Shown here piece after piece: positions 56,262-64,000 of a stretch of DNA of 64,000 bases (within the stretch, counting starts at the first letter, position 1; every line of letters starts with the position of its first letter). The notes beneath the pieces are model-generated. The model saw nothing but the letters and a program-made list of their open reading frames with translations, made no database searches and was not told the DNA's origin. The stretch lies in NCBI RefSeq assembly GCF_014384985.1, contig NZ_JACRSX010000015.1:17117-81116 (forward strand). The letters are read 5' to 3'. Source of the stretch: Jutongia huaianensis. GTDB taxonomy: Bacteria; Bacillota; Clostridia; Lachnospirales; Lachnospiraceae. The position numbers were made by a program, and so were the translations under genes.

Positions 56262-58295
56262 CTACTTCTTCCCCAAAGACGTATTCTTCCAACGCAGATT
56301 ATTACTATAACTCAGCTTCACACCATCGCCATTCTGAACCTCCACCACAAAGGAATTTGGAATCTCATCCGGTTCATAGCTCTTCTGTTTGTCCTGCTTA
56401 CGGTCGGAACGCTCCGGTACATCCTTCAATTTCAAATGATGCTCATCAATCCACTGGGATTCCAGCTCTTTTCCGTCAAAGTACACTCTGCAGTACGGAG
56501 TAAAATTATCTCCCCGGACAATATATTCCCCATCCTTTTGATATACATCTGCAATCTTCAGTGGATTTGTTCCCATTTGCAGATTACTTGCAGTAAATGG
56601 CACTTCTCCATCATAAATATAATTCTCTCCATAAAGAAGATCGTACTCCAATGCTTTCAGATCCGTCTGATAAGTGTCACTGCTGCGGTCCGCCTGCTGA
56701 TGAAACTGTGTGATCACACCTGTATGAATTCCAATCCGATCAAGCACCTCCGGATACAGCTCATATGCCTTCAGATCCTGATCCTTTTCTTTTAGTCCGT
56801 AATTATTCCAGATAATATACTGCGTCTCGTACAGACTGCCGTCCTCCAGGTCTTCATTGGAAAGATCAAGACTCGGCAGATGATCTCCATAAAGTACAAG
56901 CACAGTAGGCTTTTCCCGCTTTCCAAGAGCATATACCAACTTACCGATCATCTGATCTACTTCATCGATCTCATTGACATAATATTCATACGACTCTTCC
57001 TTTCCCGTCGGAGCATTATACACCTTTACCGGATCCTTAGAGTCTGTCTTTACATCATTGTACTTTCCATGACTCTGCACGGTAATCCCGAAGGTGAACT
57101 CCGATTTGTTTTTATTATCATCCAGAGTCTTCAAAATTTCATCTACCATCACATCATCCTTCGCCCATCCATTCGGGTTTAATGTGATATTGTTCATATA
57201 CTCTACAGACGTAAAGCTGTCAAAACCAAGATTAGAAAATACCTTATTGCGTCCATAAAAGGTTGCTGTATTGTTGTGTACCGCATGACTGGAATAACCG
57301 ATCTGTGCCAGATCATTGCAGATACTTTCGGAAGTTTTGCTTTTTAATACTGTTTTATATGGGTACTCGCTGACACCAAAATCATGCTGGCTCATACCGG
57401 TAAGCACCTCAAACTCGGTATTTACGGTACCTGCCCCCACTGTCGGCACTGTCAGCTGACCATTGGAATACTCCTTTTGAAGACGGTGAAAATTAGGCAG
57501 GGGATCTCTGGAAAAGCTGACTCCCTTCACATCACAAATATCAAAAAACGACTCCAGCTGGATCATCACAATATCCGGCTTCACCTCCGGCTCGTCTGTA
57601 CCGGTATCCTTAATAGAATCCTTAATCTGTGCCATGGACTCCTCAGAATAATCCTCCGGTTTCTTAATACCGGTATCAATGATACTGTTTGCGAAGCAAT
57701 AAACAAATCCATAATTTTCATACGCCTCAGAAATATTGGTATAATTCTCGGCCAGTGCCTGAACAGAGGTGCTGGACTTATGCATCACCACAATCCCCGC
57801 TGCCAGTGTCAGGATAACCAGCGTTGAAAGCATATATGCTTTTTTGGTGGTGTTTTTCTGGAAGCATGGCGTCCTTTTAAACAGACAGATCAGGGAAATC
57901 ACCAAAATAGCAATTGCAAAAAATATCATCATCACATTAAATGCAGTCAGATAATGACCGGATACACTGATCGCGCTGCTGATCAACGTAAAATCCACGG
58001 CTGAAAACGGTGTCACCCGGAAATGCAGGATCACGAAATTGATGACACCAAACAACAGCCATACTACGGACATCAATGTCAATACAAATATCTCTCTTTT
58101 GAAATACATAGCGACCGACAGGGTCAGCATAATGATCAATACATTAAACATAAATAAAAACGGCTTGTCAACCATATAAGAAAATGCAGAAAAGACTGAT
58201 TTTCTATTTAAGCTCTCAATGACAATATCCAGAATCACCGGCAAAAAAACATAAAAAGTAAAAAACTTCTTTACTCGTAATAATTTTTCTCCCAT
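56262..58295 (-). CDS. LTA-synthase-like membrane phosphatase/sulfatase family protein
   Basis: This 677-residue protein has five N-terminal membrane helices (within about 170 residues) and a large extracellular sulfatase-fold domain. The start KPDIVMIQLESFFD, the probable nucleophile Thr in GAGTVNTEFEVLTGM and the metal-site sequence LYGDHLPSLD fit the LtaS family. Members transfer glycerol phosphate or phosphoethanolamine to polymers or lipids. Which reaction occurs here is open. AAAGGAAGG precedes the ATG. The extracellular C-terminus continues about 100 residues past the core with a beta-sandwich-like stretch. Confidence 0.85.
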   Translation of the reverse strand: MGEKLLRVKKFFTFYVFLPVILDIVIESLNRKSVFSAFSYMVDKPFLFMFNVLIIMLTLSVAMYFKREIFVLTLMSVVWLLFGVINFVILHFRVTPFSAVDFTLISSAISVSGHYLTAFNVMMIFFAIAILVISLICLFKRTPCFQKNTTKKAYMLSTLVILTLAAGIVVMHKSSTSVQALAENYTNISEAYENYGFVYCFANSIIDTGIKKPEDYSEESMAQIKDSIKDTGTDEPEVKPDIVMIQLESFFDICDVKGVSFSRDPLPNFHRLQKEYSNGQLTVPTVGAGTVNTEFEVLTGMSQHDFGVSEYPYKTVLKSKTSESICNDLAQIGYSSHAVHNNTATFYGRNKVFSNLGFDSFTSVEYMNNITLNPNGWAKDDVMVDEILKTLDDNKNKSEFTFGITVQSHGKYNDVKTDSKDPVKVYNAPTGKEESYEYYVNEIDEVDQMIGKLVYALGKREKPTVLVLYGDHLPSLDLSNEDLEDGSLYETQYIIWNNYGLKEKDQDLKAYELYPEVLDRIGIHTGVITQFHQQADRSSDTYQTDLKALEYDLLYGENYIYDGEVPFTASNLQMGTNPLKIADVYQKDGEYIVRGDNFTPYCRVYFDGKELESQWIDEHHLKLKDVPERSDRKQDKQKSYEPDEIPNSFVVEVQNGDGVKLSYSNNLRWKNTSLGKK

Positions 58296-58389
58296 AACAA
58301 ACCTTCCTTTATATCAAGCTTATTTTTATAAAAATGATTTTTCAAAAATCGCACACTCTGCTGTACATGCAATTTTCCATTACATAAAT

Positions 58390-58434
58390 ATACTACCGGC
58401 AGGCAGATGCAGCACCTGCTCACGCCGATAGTAT
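58390..58434 (-). other. Long imperfect hairpin between the L,D-transpeptidase and LTA-synthase-like genes
   Basis: ATACTACCGGC (58390-58400) pairs with GCCGATAGTAT (58424-58434) with one mismatch, with further GC pairing inside. It lies 100 bp beyond the L,D-transpeptidase stop. No T-tract follows on the minus strand. It may be a terminator-like or mRNA-end structure. Confidence 0.45.
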
Positions 58435-58534
58435 ATCACTTTCCATTTCTAATTGCACGAACTTTTTATAATGTCTTTCTTAAATTTTTATGAAGTCATC
58501 CTCTTTCCTATCATACTTCATAAAACATCTTTTT

Positions 58535-59890
58535 CTACTGTACTGCCGCACCTGTTGCCGGCTGGGCTGCAGATACCGTAAGATGGATCGTAACCTTTGT
58601 TTTATTGCCGGCCTGATCCTGAACCTCATAAATCACATGATAGCTTCCGTCTGCCTGATTTGTAATCTTCACCTGAACATCCGAGGTCTTCAATGCAGAT
58701 ACATTATCAGATACACCGATCAAGGATCTTGCATATTTCTCATTGACGTGAACAGATGAATCTACCGGATATGTTCCGCCATCCGTTACCCCTGTGATCT
58801 CCGGTGCCTGACTGTCTACATATGCCTTCACGGAAACTTCTGTCAGATCACTTGCATTCTGTGCCTTATAAGTCACCTTATAAACACCCTTTTTCTGCTT
58901 TTTAAAGATAACTTTAATATATTTGCGTGCAAGTTTTTTTCCCTTCTGGGTAATTGTTACATTCTTTAATGCTCTTCCCCTGGTAAGCTGATCTGCAGAC
59001 TTCACATAAATATCCTGTGCATTGCTGATTTTTGGTGCCGGAAGGCTGGAAGTCACCTTCACCTTAACGATCTTTTGAACCTTACGTCCAATCTCATCTC
59101 TGAGCTTATAAATCACCTTATAAACTCCCGGCTTTTTTGTATCGACCTTTTTTACATCCGCTCCATGATAACGAACAGAAACCTTTAACCGGGATGTTGC
59201 ATCATATCCTGTGGTATTTTTGGCAGTGACACCTTTTTTAGCAGAATATGTACCATTATATGGTACCGTCTGGTTTTTGGTACCGGAAATACTTGGCTTT
59301 TTCTTATTCCATGGATTACCGGAGCTCCATACATCCGTCGGATCCCATGTGCTGGAATACGGCAATTTGATCGCAGACGGCTTGCCGAGCGGACCCGGAT
59401 TTGATGAATTGTAAACCGTAACCGGAGAACCGGAAGGTACATTATCGTAGATCCATTTGGCATCTGCTACGCTCAGCCGGACACATCCATGAGATGCGGT
59501 CACACCAAGCTTATTATACGCCGAAGCAGATAATGATGACGGTGTCTGCTTGTAATACCAGACAGAATGAAATAAAATGCCTCCGTGAATTCTGGTGCAA
59601 TACTGACCATAACATGGACCCATTAATGTATGCCAGCGCATTTTCTCTCCCAGCGGAAATGTGCCGACCGGCGTCGCATAACCGGTAGAACATACCATTG
59701 CCTTTACCGGCTTATACTTTCCATTGGCTCCTGATTTGTAAATGGTCACACAGTTCTGCTGTTTATTGATCTTGATCTGATATGCAGAGGCTGCACTGAC
59801 TCTGGAAGAATTTCCCAGCATTGTCACACAGACAGCCACTGTAAGAACCATTACAAGAATCCTTCGAGCTATACTGTTATTGCTTTTCAT
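58535..59890 (-). CDS. Secreted L,D-transpeptidase (YkuD) with Ig-like repeats
   Basis: This 451-residue exported protein has a signal peptide (to about residue 35, SRVSAAS). A YkuD domain with GGILFHS (His 108) and SHGCVRLS (Cys 136) is the active site that cross-links peptidoglycan through 3-3 bonds. After it come three Ig-like repeats of about 70-85 residues (about 200-270, 275-350, 355-445), probably for wall or surface binding. GGAGGAG precedes the ATG at 59890. A longer frame to 59926 lacks a site. Confidence 0.92.
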   Translation of the reverse strand: MKSNNSIARRILVMVLTVAVCVTMLGNSSRVSAASAYQIKINKQQNCVTIYKSGANGKYKPVKAMVCSTGYATPVGTFPLGEKMRWHTLMGPCYGQYCTRIHGGILFHSVWYYKQTPSSLSASAYNKLGVTASHGCVRLSVADAKWIYDNVPSGSPVTVYNSSNPGPLGKPSAIKLPYSSTWDPTDVWSSGNPWNKKKPSISGTKNQTVPYNGTYSAKKGVTAKNTTGYDATSRLKVSVRYHGADVKKVDTKKPGVYKVIYKLRDEIGRKVQKIVKVKVTSSLPAPKISNAQDIYVKSADQLTRGRALKNVTITQKGKKLARKYIKVIFKKQKKGVYKVTYKAQNASDLTEVSVKAYVDSQAPEITGVTDGGTYPVDSSVHVNEKYARSLIGVSDNVSALKTSDVQVKITNQADGSYHVIYEVQDQAGNKTKVTIHLTVSAAQPATGAAVQ

Positions 59891-59962
59891 CGTTCTCCTC
59901 CTATCATTGAAAAATCCATTTCTCATTTTGGAAGCGGCATGATTACTTCTGAAATATATGGG

Positions 59963-60703
59963 TTACTCTGTCATATTTTTATAAATTCTTGCCACCTTGT
60001 CAACCGGACCCTTCGCTACCAGATGACCACCATCCAAAATGATCGCTCGGTCGCAGATTCTCTGTACCTGCTCCAAAGAATGAGAAACGAAAAGCACGGT
60101 CACTCCCTTATCGAACATGTCCATGATCTTTTTCTCACTCTTGCGGCGGAATTTTTTATCTCCTACAGATAACACCTCATCTAGGATCAGAATTTCCGGT
60201 TCTACGACAGTCGCAATCGAAAATCCCAGACGGGATTTCATACCGGAGGAATAATTCTTGATCGGTACATCAATAAACTCTCCCAGCTCAGAGAAATCTA
60301 CGATCTCATCAAATTTCTCATCCAGAAACTCCTTGGAATATCCCAGAACAGCACCGTACAGATAGATATTTTCTCTGCCGGTATACTCCTGACTGAAGCC
60401 TGCTCCCAGTTCCAGAAGAGGTGCCAGCTTCCCTTTGGTCTGTACATAACCTGTCGTCGGCTTCAATACACCGGAAACAATCTTTAACAGGGTACTTTTA
60501 CCGGATCCGTTCAATCCCAGTACTCCCAGACGCTCTCCCTTTTTCACCTCAAAATTGATCTCTCTCAAGGCCCAGAATTCATTAAAATGCAGATCTCTCT
60601 TTAAAAAACGGATCATATATTCTTTCAGGTTATCCACACGATCCTGACTCAGATTAAAACGCATTCCTACGTTTTTAACCTTAATGGCAACATTATTTTT
60701 CAT
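59963..60703 (-). CDS. Polysaccharide/teichoic acid export ATPase (TagH type)
   Basis: This 246-residue ABC ATPase has Walker A GLNGSGKST, signature YSSGMKSRLGFS, Walker B ILILDEVLSVGD and switch His in FVSHSLEQV. It belongs to the TagH/RfbE/Wzt group that exports wall polymers. It lacks the long C-terminal domain of full TagH. The start at 60703 has GGAGAG at good spacing. It pairs with the permease gene 68 bp upstream. Confidence 0.92.
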   Translation of the reverse strand: MKNNVAIKVKNVGMRFNLSQDRVDNLKEYMIRFLKRDLHFNEFWALREINFEVKKGERLGVLGLNGSGKSTLLKIVSGVLKPTTGYVQTKGKLAPLLELGAGFSQEYTGRENIYLYGAVLGYSKEFLDEKFDEIVDFSELGEFIDVPIKNYSSGMKSRLGFSIATVVEPEILILDEVLSVGDKKFRRKSEKKIMDMFDKGVTVLFVSHSLEQVQRICDRAIILDGGHLVAKGPVDKVARIYKNMTE

Positions 60704-60771
60704 TGAACTCTCCATTCCTGCAATGATGCAACTCCACCGGGCTGCCCGGCATTTCTGTTTATAATATCTGA

Positions 60772-61560
60772 TTACAGATACAAAATGAAATCATCCTGTT
60801 TCTTATAGAAAAGAACCATTCCTATCACCAAAAGCACAACAGCAATTCCTGCCGACAATACACAATATTGCATATTCATTGGAACTCCGTACAATACGGA
60901 ATTTCGGAAATTAGCGATACACATATATACCGGATTGATATTGAATACCCAGCCCTTACCGCTCTTAATGATCTTTTCCACCGGATAGAAAATGGCAGAT
61001 GCATACATAACAAGCATACAGGCAACACCCCAGATATATTCCACATCCCGGAAAAATACACTAAGTGTCGCTAAGATCAGGCTGGTACCTAAAGACATCA
61101 CAAACAAAATGATCAACGGGATCCATGCCTGTGACAGATAGATCGTCGGCTCCACCTTCAGCACAACGGCTACTCCCACCAGAACCACCAGCGAGATCAG
61201 GAAGATCAAAAAGTTGGAAACCACCGAAGAAACAACGTATATATACTTGGGTACATAGACTTTTTTGATCATCGAGGCATTGCCGCTGACGGATTTGAGC
61301 CCCGCCTTTGTCGCTGACTGAAAAAAGGAAAATAACAGACGTCCTGTCAGTACATATACAGGGAACTGCTTTGTACCTTTATTAAAGAACGTACCGAAGA
61401 CAATGGTCAGAACGATCATAGTTAATAACGGCTCGATCAGGGTCCAAAGAATTCCCAGATACGAACGGCGGTACTTTAATTTGATATTTTTCTTGACCAA
61501 TTCATACAATAGATTATTGTACTTTGTAAAATTCTTAACAATCTGTTTTGCTTTTCCCAT
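60772..61560 (-). CDS. Polysaccharide/teichoic acid export permease (TagG type)
   Basis: This 262-residue ABC-2 permease has six membrane helices. The N-terminus KNIKLKYRRSYLGILWTLIEP then LLTMIVLTIVFG is typical of TagG/Wzm. The middle FFRDVEYIWG and VFNINPVYMCIANFR are also family features. The start at 61560 has GAGGAAA. The longer frame to 61644 would pass through the leader hairpin. The polymer it exports cannot be told, since no glycosyltransferases are nearby. Confidence 0.92.
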   Translation of the reverse strand: MGKAKQIVKNFTKYNNLLYELVKKNIKLKYRRSYLGILWTLIEPLLTMIVLTIVFGTFFNKGTKQFPVYVLTGRLLFSFFQSATKAGLKSVSGNASMIKKVYVPKYIYVVSSVVSNFLIFLISLVVLVGVAVVLKVEPTIYLSQAWIPLIILFVMSLGTSLILATLSVFFRDVEYIWGVACMLVMYASAIFYPVEKIIKSGKGWVFNINPVYMCIANFRNSVLYGVPMNMQYCVLSAGIAVVLLVIGMVLFYKKQDDFILYL

Positions 61561-61624
61561 AGATTTCCTCATTTCTGCCACACGGATACCATATGACAAC
61601 TCATTTTCAATTATCGTTTCCCCT

Positions 61625-61642
61625 GTCCTGTGATGACAGGAC
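61625..61642 (-). other. Hairpin at the start of the tagGH leader
   Basis: GTCCTGT (61625-61631) and ACAGGAC (61636-61642) form a perfect 7-bp stem with a 4-nt loop, just downstream of the predicted transcription start. It may be a small protective 5' hairpin or an operator. Confidence 0.45.
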
Positions 61643-61653
61643 ACTCGGTGCTA

Positions 61654-61681
61654 ATTATAACATAAGATAGCGAAAAGTCAA
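61654..61681 (-). promoter_or_regulatory. Sigma-A-type promoter of the tagG-tagH pair
   Basis: TTGACT (61681-61676), a 16-nt spacer and consensus TATAAT (61659-61654) lie upstream of the permease gene. Confidence 0.78.
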
Positions 61682-61833
61682 TTTATTGATTTTGTGAGTA
61701 TTGTTAATTCACTCCTGATTTTGGGAAATTCCTCCCACAAACTCTATTGACCCCACCGCTGCTATATGATAAAGTACAAGCATAGGAAGGGACGTTTTTC
61801 AGACAACATCCCATCGGAAAGGAAGTCTTTTCT

Positions 61834-62253
61834 ATGATACAGCTCAATCGTGAAGCCGGCATTTCCAAGAAATACGACGGCACATTAGATTACGGCATTG
61901 AAATGTACGATAATCTTCCATACCAAAGAAACAGTGATGTATGCAACGGCAGTACCGTTGCTTTATATAGTGGTCATATTATTAAATATTATCTTTGTAA
62001 TAACGAGGAGGAAGCCTATCCCATCAACAACAGAGATGATGAGATCCAATCTATCCTGCGCCGTGCCCGGGAAGAGGCGGAGAAACATCAGACGGAGGAT
62101 ACCGAACCCGAGGTAATTGGAGATCCTTCGGAGATTACCGATGAGCAGATTCAGGCTCTGACCACCGATCAGTCCTCCGACAATGACGGTACAGAGGCAG
62201 AACCGGCTGGCACACCGGAAGTTGTCAATCTTGATGATATTGAGGACTGGTAA
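61834..62253 (+). CDS. Acidic orphan protein of unknown function
   Basis: This 139-residue protein is the second plus-strand gene in the window. The first 65 residues look folded (aromatic-rich: DYGIEMYDNLPYQRN, YSGHIIKYYLCNNEEE). Residues 68-85 form a charged helix, and the rest is a long acidic, probably disordered tail rich in Glu, Asp, Thr and Pro, ending DDIEDW. AAAGGAAG precedes the ATG. No signal peptide or membrane segment is seen. I do not recognise it. It is convergent with the MATE gene. Confidence 0.65.
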   Translation: MIQLNREAGISKKYDGTLDYGIEMYDNLPYQRNSDVCNGSTVALYSGHIIKYYLCNNEEEAYPINNRDDEIQSILRRAREEAEKHQTEDTEPEVIGDPSEITDEQIQALTTDQSSDNDGTEAEPAGTPEVVNLDDIEDW

Positions 62254-62305
62254 TTCAGACGAAAATGAAATCACGACGATAATTTGTATGTCAAACAGAT
62301 ATGTT

Positions 62306-63667
62306 TCAATCCTTTCCGTGTACTCTTTTTCGGACAAAGTAAAAACAGATCACCTGCATCACGATCGTTAAGATCCATGACACCGGATATGAAATAAACA
62401 AAAAATCCAATGCTCTGTGCTGCGGAAATACCCAGTATATCCATACTATTCTCGTTCCAACCGTTCCAACCACAGAAAGAATCATTGGCACCGCAGAATG
62501 TCCCATTCCCCTGAGTGCTCCCGGAAACAGATCCATAATCCCACATAAGAAATATGTCACAGTGGTGTACAGCATAATATCCGTACCACAAGCCACCACA
62601 TCTGCACTCTTCGTATAAATGTGCATCAACTCCGAGCCAAATAAATAGGAACCTCCTCCGAATATTAAGGAAACGGTCACCGTAAGCCCCAGACATTCCA
62701 GCAATATCCTATCCATTCTCTTAAACTTGCGCACACCGTAGTTCTGGCTGGTAAAACTCATACATGCCTGTGTAATGGAATTGACGGACACATATAAAAA
62801 TCCCAGGATATTATTGGCAGCCGTATATCCTGCCATGGCAACAGATCCGAAGGAATTCACCGAGGACTGCAATAATACATTTGAGAAGTTAATAATCGTG
62901 CTCTGGATTCCTGCCGGCACACCCACCTGAAAGATCTGCTTTACATAGCGCGCCTTCATACCAAGTTTGGAAAACCGAAGCTGATAACTTCCCTCCGAAT
63001 AATACAGACAGCGAAGCACTAATACACACGATATCCCCTGAGAGATCACGGTTGCGATCGCAACTCCGGCTACTCCCAGATGAAACCGGATCACCAGGAT
63101 CAGATTTAATACCACGTTCGTAGCACCGGACACGATCAGAAACATCAACGGACGCTTTGTATCCCCTACTGCCCTTAAGATAGCGGCTCCATAGTTATAC
63201 AACATAAAAAATGGCATCCCCACAAAATAAATACGCATATATAAAGTGGAAAGATCCAGTACATTATCCGGCGTGTCCATCAGCTGCAAAGCCCCCTTCG
63301 CAGACACCACGCCTACAATTCCCATGACAATGCCGCTGATCAGAGCCAGCGTGATCGCCGTATGTACCGTTTCTGACATCTCCTTATCCTTCCCGGCGGC
63401 ATAAAATCTCGCCGCCAGCACATTCGATCCCAGAGAAATCCCAATAAAAAAATTAACAAATACGTTGATCAGCGCTGTCGTTGATCCCACTGCAGCCAGC
63501 GCCTCGCTTCCGGTAAACCGCCCCACCACGATAATGTCCACCGCATTAAATAACAGTTGCAAAATTCCGGACAGCATTAATGGAATGGAAAAGGATATCA
63601 GCTTGTCCAGTATGGAACCGTTGCACATGTCAATCTCATATTTGCTTTTCTTTTGTTGTGTACTCAT
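62306..63667 (-). CDS. MATE family multidrug/organic cation transporter
   Basis: This 453-residue protein has twelve predicted membrane helices in two similar halves (FSIPLMLSGILQLLFNAVDI at the start, GIQSTIINFSNVLLQSSVNS in the second half). The MATE pattern VDIIVVGRFTGSEALAAVG is clear. It is likely a sodium- or proton-driven exporter. The substrate is unknown. GAGGCG precedes the ATG. The upstream region is a decayed remnant rather than a recognised regulator gene. Confidence 0.92.
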   Translation of the reverse strand: MSTQQKKSKYEIDMCNGSILDKLISFSIPLMLSGILQLLFNAVDIIVVGRFTGSEALAAVGSTTALINVFVNFFIGISLGSNVLAARFYAAGKDKEMSETVHTAITLALISGIVMGIVGVVSAKGALQLMDTPDNVLDLSTLYMRIYFVGMPFFMLYNYGAAILRAVGDTKRPLMFLIVSGATNVVLNLILVIRFHLGVAGVAIATVISQGISCVLVLRCLYYSEGSYQLRFSKLGMKARYVKQIFQVGVPAGIQSTIINFSNVLLQSSVNSFGSVAMAGYTAANNILGFLYVSVNSITQACMSFTSQNYGVRKFKRMDRILLECLGLTVTVSLIFGGGSYLFGSELMHIYTKSADVVACGTDIMLYTTVTYFLCGIMDLFPGALRGMGHSAVPMILSVVGTVGTRIVWIYWVFPQHRALDFLFISYPVSWILTIVMQVICFYFVRKRVHGKD

Positions 63668-64000
63668 TTTTACGCCTCACTTCATTTGTTATTACTATAT
63701 TCCGAAACACCATATCGTTTACACCGCTCTTCAATCTCTTGGTAAGGAAGAGTAAATTTTACATATTTTACATATCCCGTGGTTGTATCATTCTTTAACT
63801 TTTATTTATATAGTACAGTGGCATTATTCATAATCTTATCATAATTCTTTCTTATAAAGATAATCTAATTTTAAACCAAGTCTCTGTATGCTTCATTCGT
63901 TTCATTTTTCAAGTCATATAATTCAGGCTCCGTATATTCTATGTTTCTCTATGCCGCTGGTTCATAATAACTTTACCCATTTATATAATAGTTCTTTTTC
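63668..64000. other. Right-end stretch without an intact gene
   Basis: No complete gene is visible. It contains protein-like stretches broken by stop codons on the minus strand (63682-63948) and a tandem direct repeat TTTTACATATTTTACATA (about 63757-63774). I could not place a convincing promoter for the MATE gene. Confidence 0.5.
63682..63948 (-). pseudogene. Possible decayed coding remnant upstream of the MATE gene
   Basis: One minus-strand frame reads protein-like in pieces, NIEYTEPELYDLKNETNEAY then RDLV, KNYDKIMNNATVLYK, and a 39-codon open stretch (TTGYVKYVKFTLPYQEIEER then CKRYGVSEYSNN), separated by four stop codons. No start codon opens the last piece. All pieces share one frame, which suggests point-mutation decay, but short AT-rich frames can mislead. 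The family is not recognised. Confidence 0.25.

Noticed and set aside
58421-58440. GCCGATAG resembling a sigma-28 -10 box
   Set aside because: No TAAA -35 box lies at 15-16 nt. The sequence is one arm of a hairpin. No convincing sigma-28 promoter was found in the window.

Overview
The window looks like a chromosomal segment of a motile, spore-forming, Gram-positive anaerobe of the Clostridia, most likely a Lachnospiraceae member of the Roseburia/Agathobacter type. The case rests on gene content and order: a single fla/che operon of B. subtilis type placed directly after topA and codY, the sporulation cluster spoIIGA-sigE-sigG-ylmC, a CIRCE-controlled groESL operon, AGGAGG-type ribosome binding sites and moderate GC. 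Genus level is inference. Nearly all genes lie on the minus strand, so transcription mostly runs from right to left.

Layout, left to right. 1-2.7 kb: the 5' part of a secreted repeat protein (cut by the window edge) and a membrane-anchored peptidoglycan amidase. 2.8-11.4 kb: housekeeping genes guaB, a small membrane protein, groL-groES, a Cys-rich DUF6062-type protein (one of two plus-strand genes), a DUF2225-type protein with glnS, and a SleB-type cell wall hydrolase. 11.7-46.9 kb: one near-continuous motility and chemotaxis operon read from flgB (46.87 kb) to hisA (11.7 kb). Its order is rod and basal body (flgBC fliEFG), export ATPase (fliHIJ), hook (fliK flgD flgE), stator (motAB), switch (fliM fliY), export gate (fliOPQR flhBA), placement (flhF flhG), chemotaxis (cheB A W C D), sigma-28 (fliA/sigD), then a tail of fapA, an unknown small protein, a SwrB-like protein, an MltG-like stub and a eukaryote-type hisA.

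47-56 kb: codY, topA, dprA, comM, nrdR, ylmC, sigG, sigE, spoIIGA, the same neighbourhood seen in Bacillus. The spoIIGA promoter has near-consensus elements with an overlong 21-bp spacer and Spo0A-box-like heptamers, the architecture of the B. subtilis spoIIG promoter. 56-63.7 kb: a cell-envelope block with an LTA-synthase-like phosphatase/sulfatase family protein, an L,D-transpeptidase with Ig-like repeats, a TagGH-type polymer exporter, an acidic orphan protein (plus strand) and a MATE transporter. The last 333 bp contain no intact gene but do hold what looks like a decayed coding remnant.

Together the genes describe a decision between motility and sporulation (CodY at the head of the flagellar operon, sigma-D inside it, pro-sigma-E and its protease next door) and envelope remodelling. 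I see no transposons, phage, CRISPR, tRNA or rRNA. I found no obviously new system. The most unusual items are the eukaryote-type HisA coupled to the motility operon, the uncharacterised genes at the operon's end, a 13-bp perfect stem between fliF and fliG, the structured sleB leader, the altered KMSKS loop in GlnRS, and the lack of cheY and cheR from the operon.
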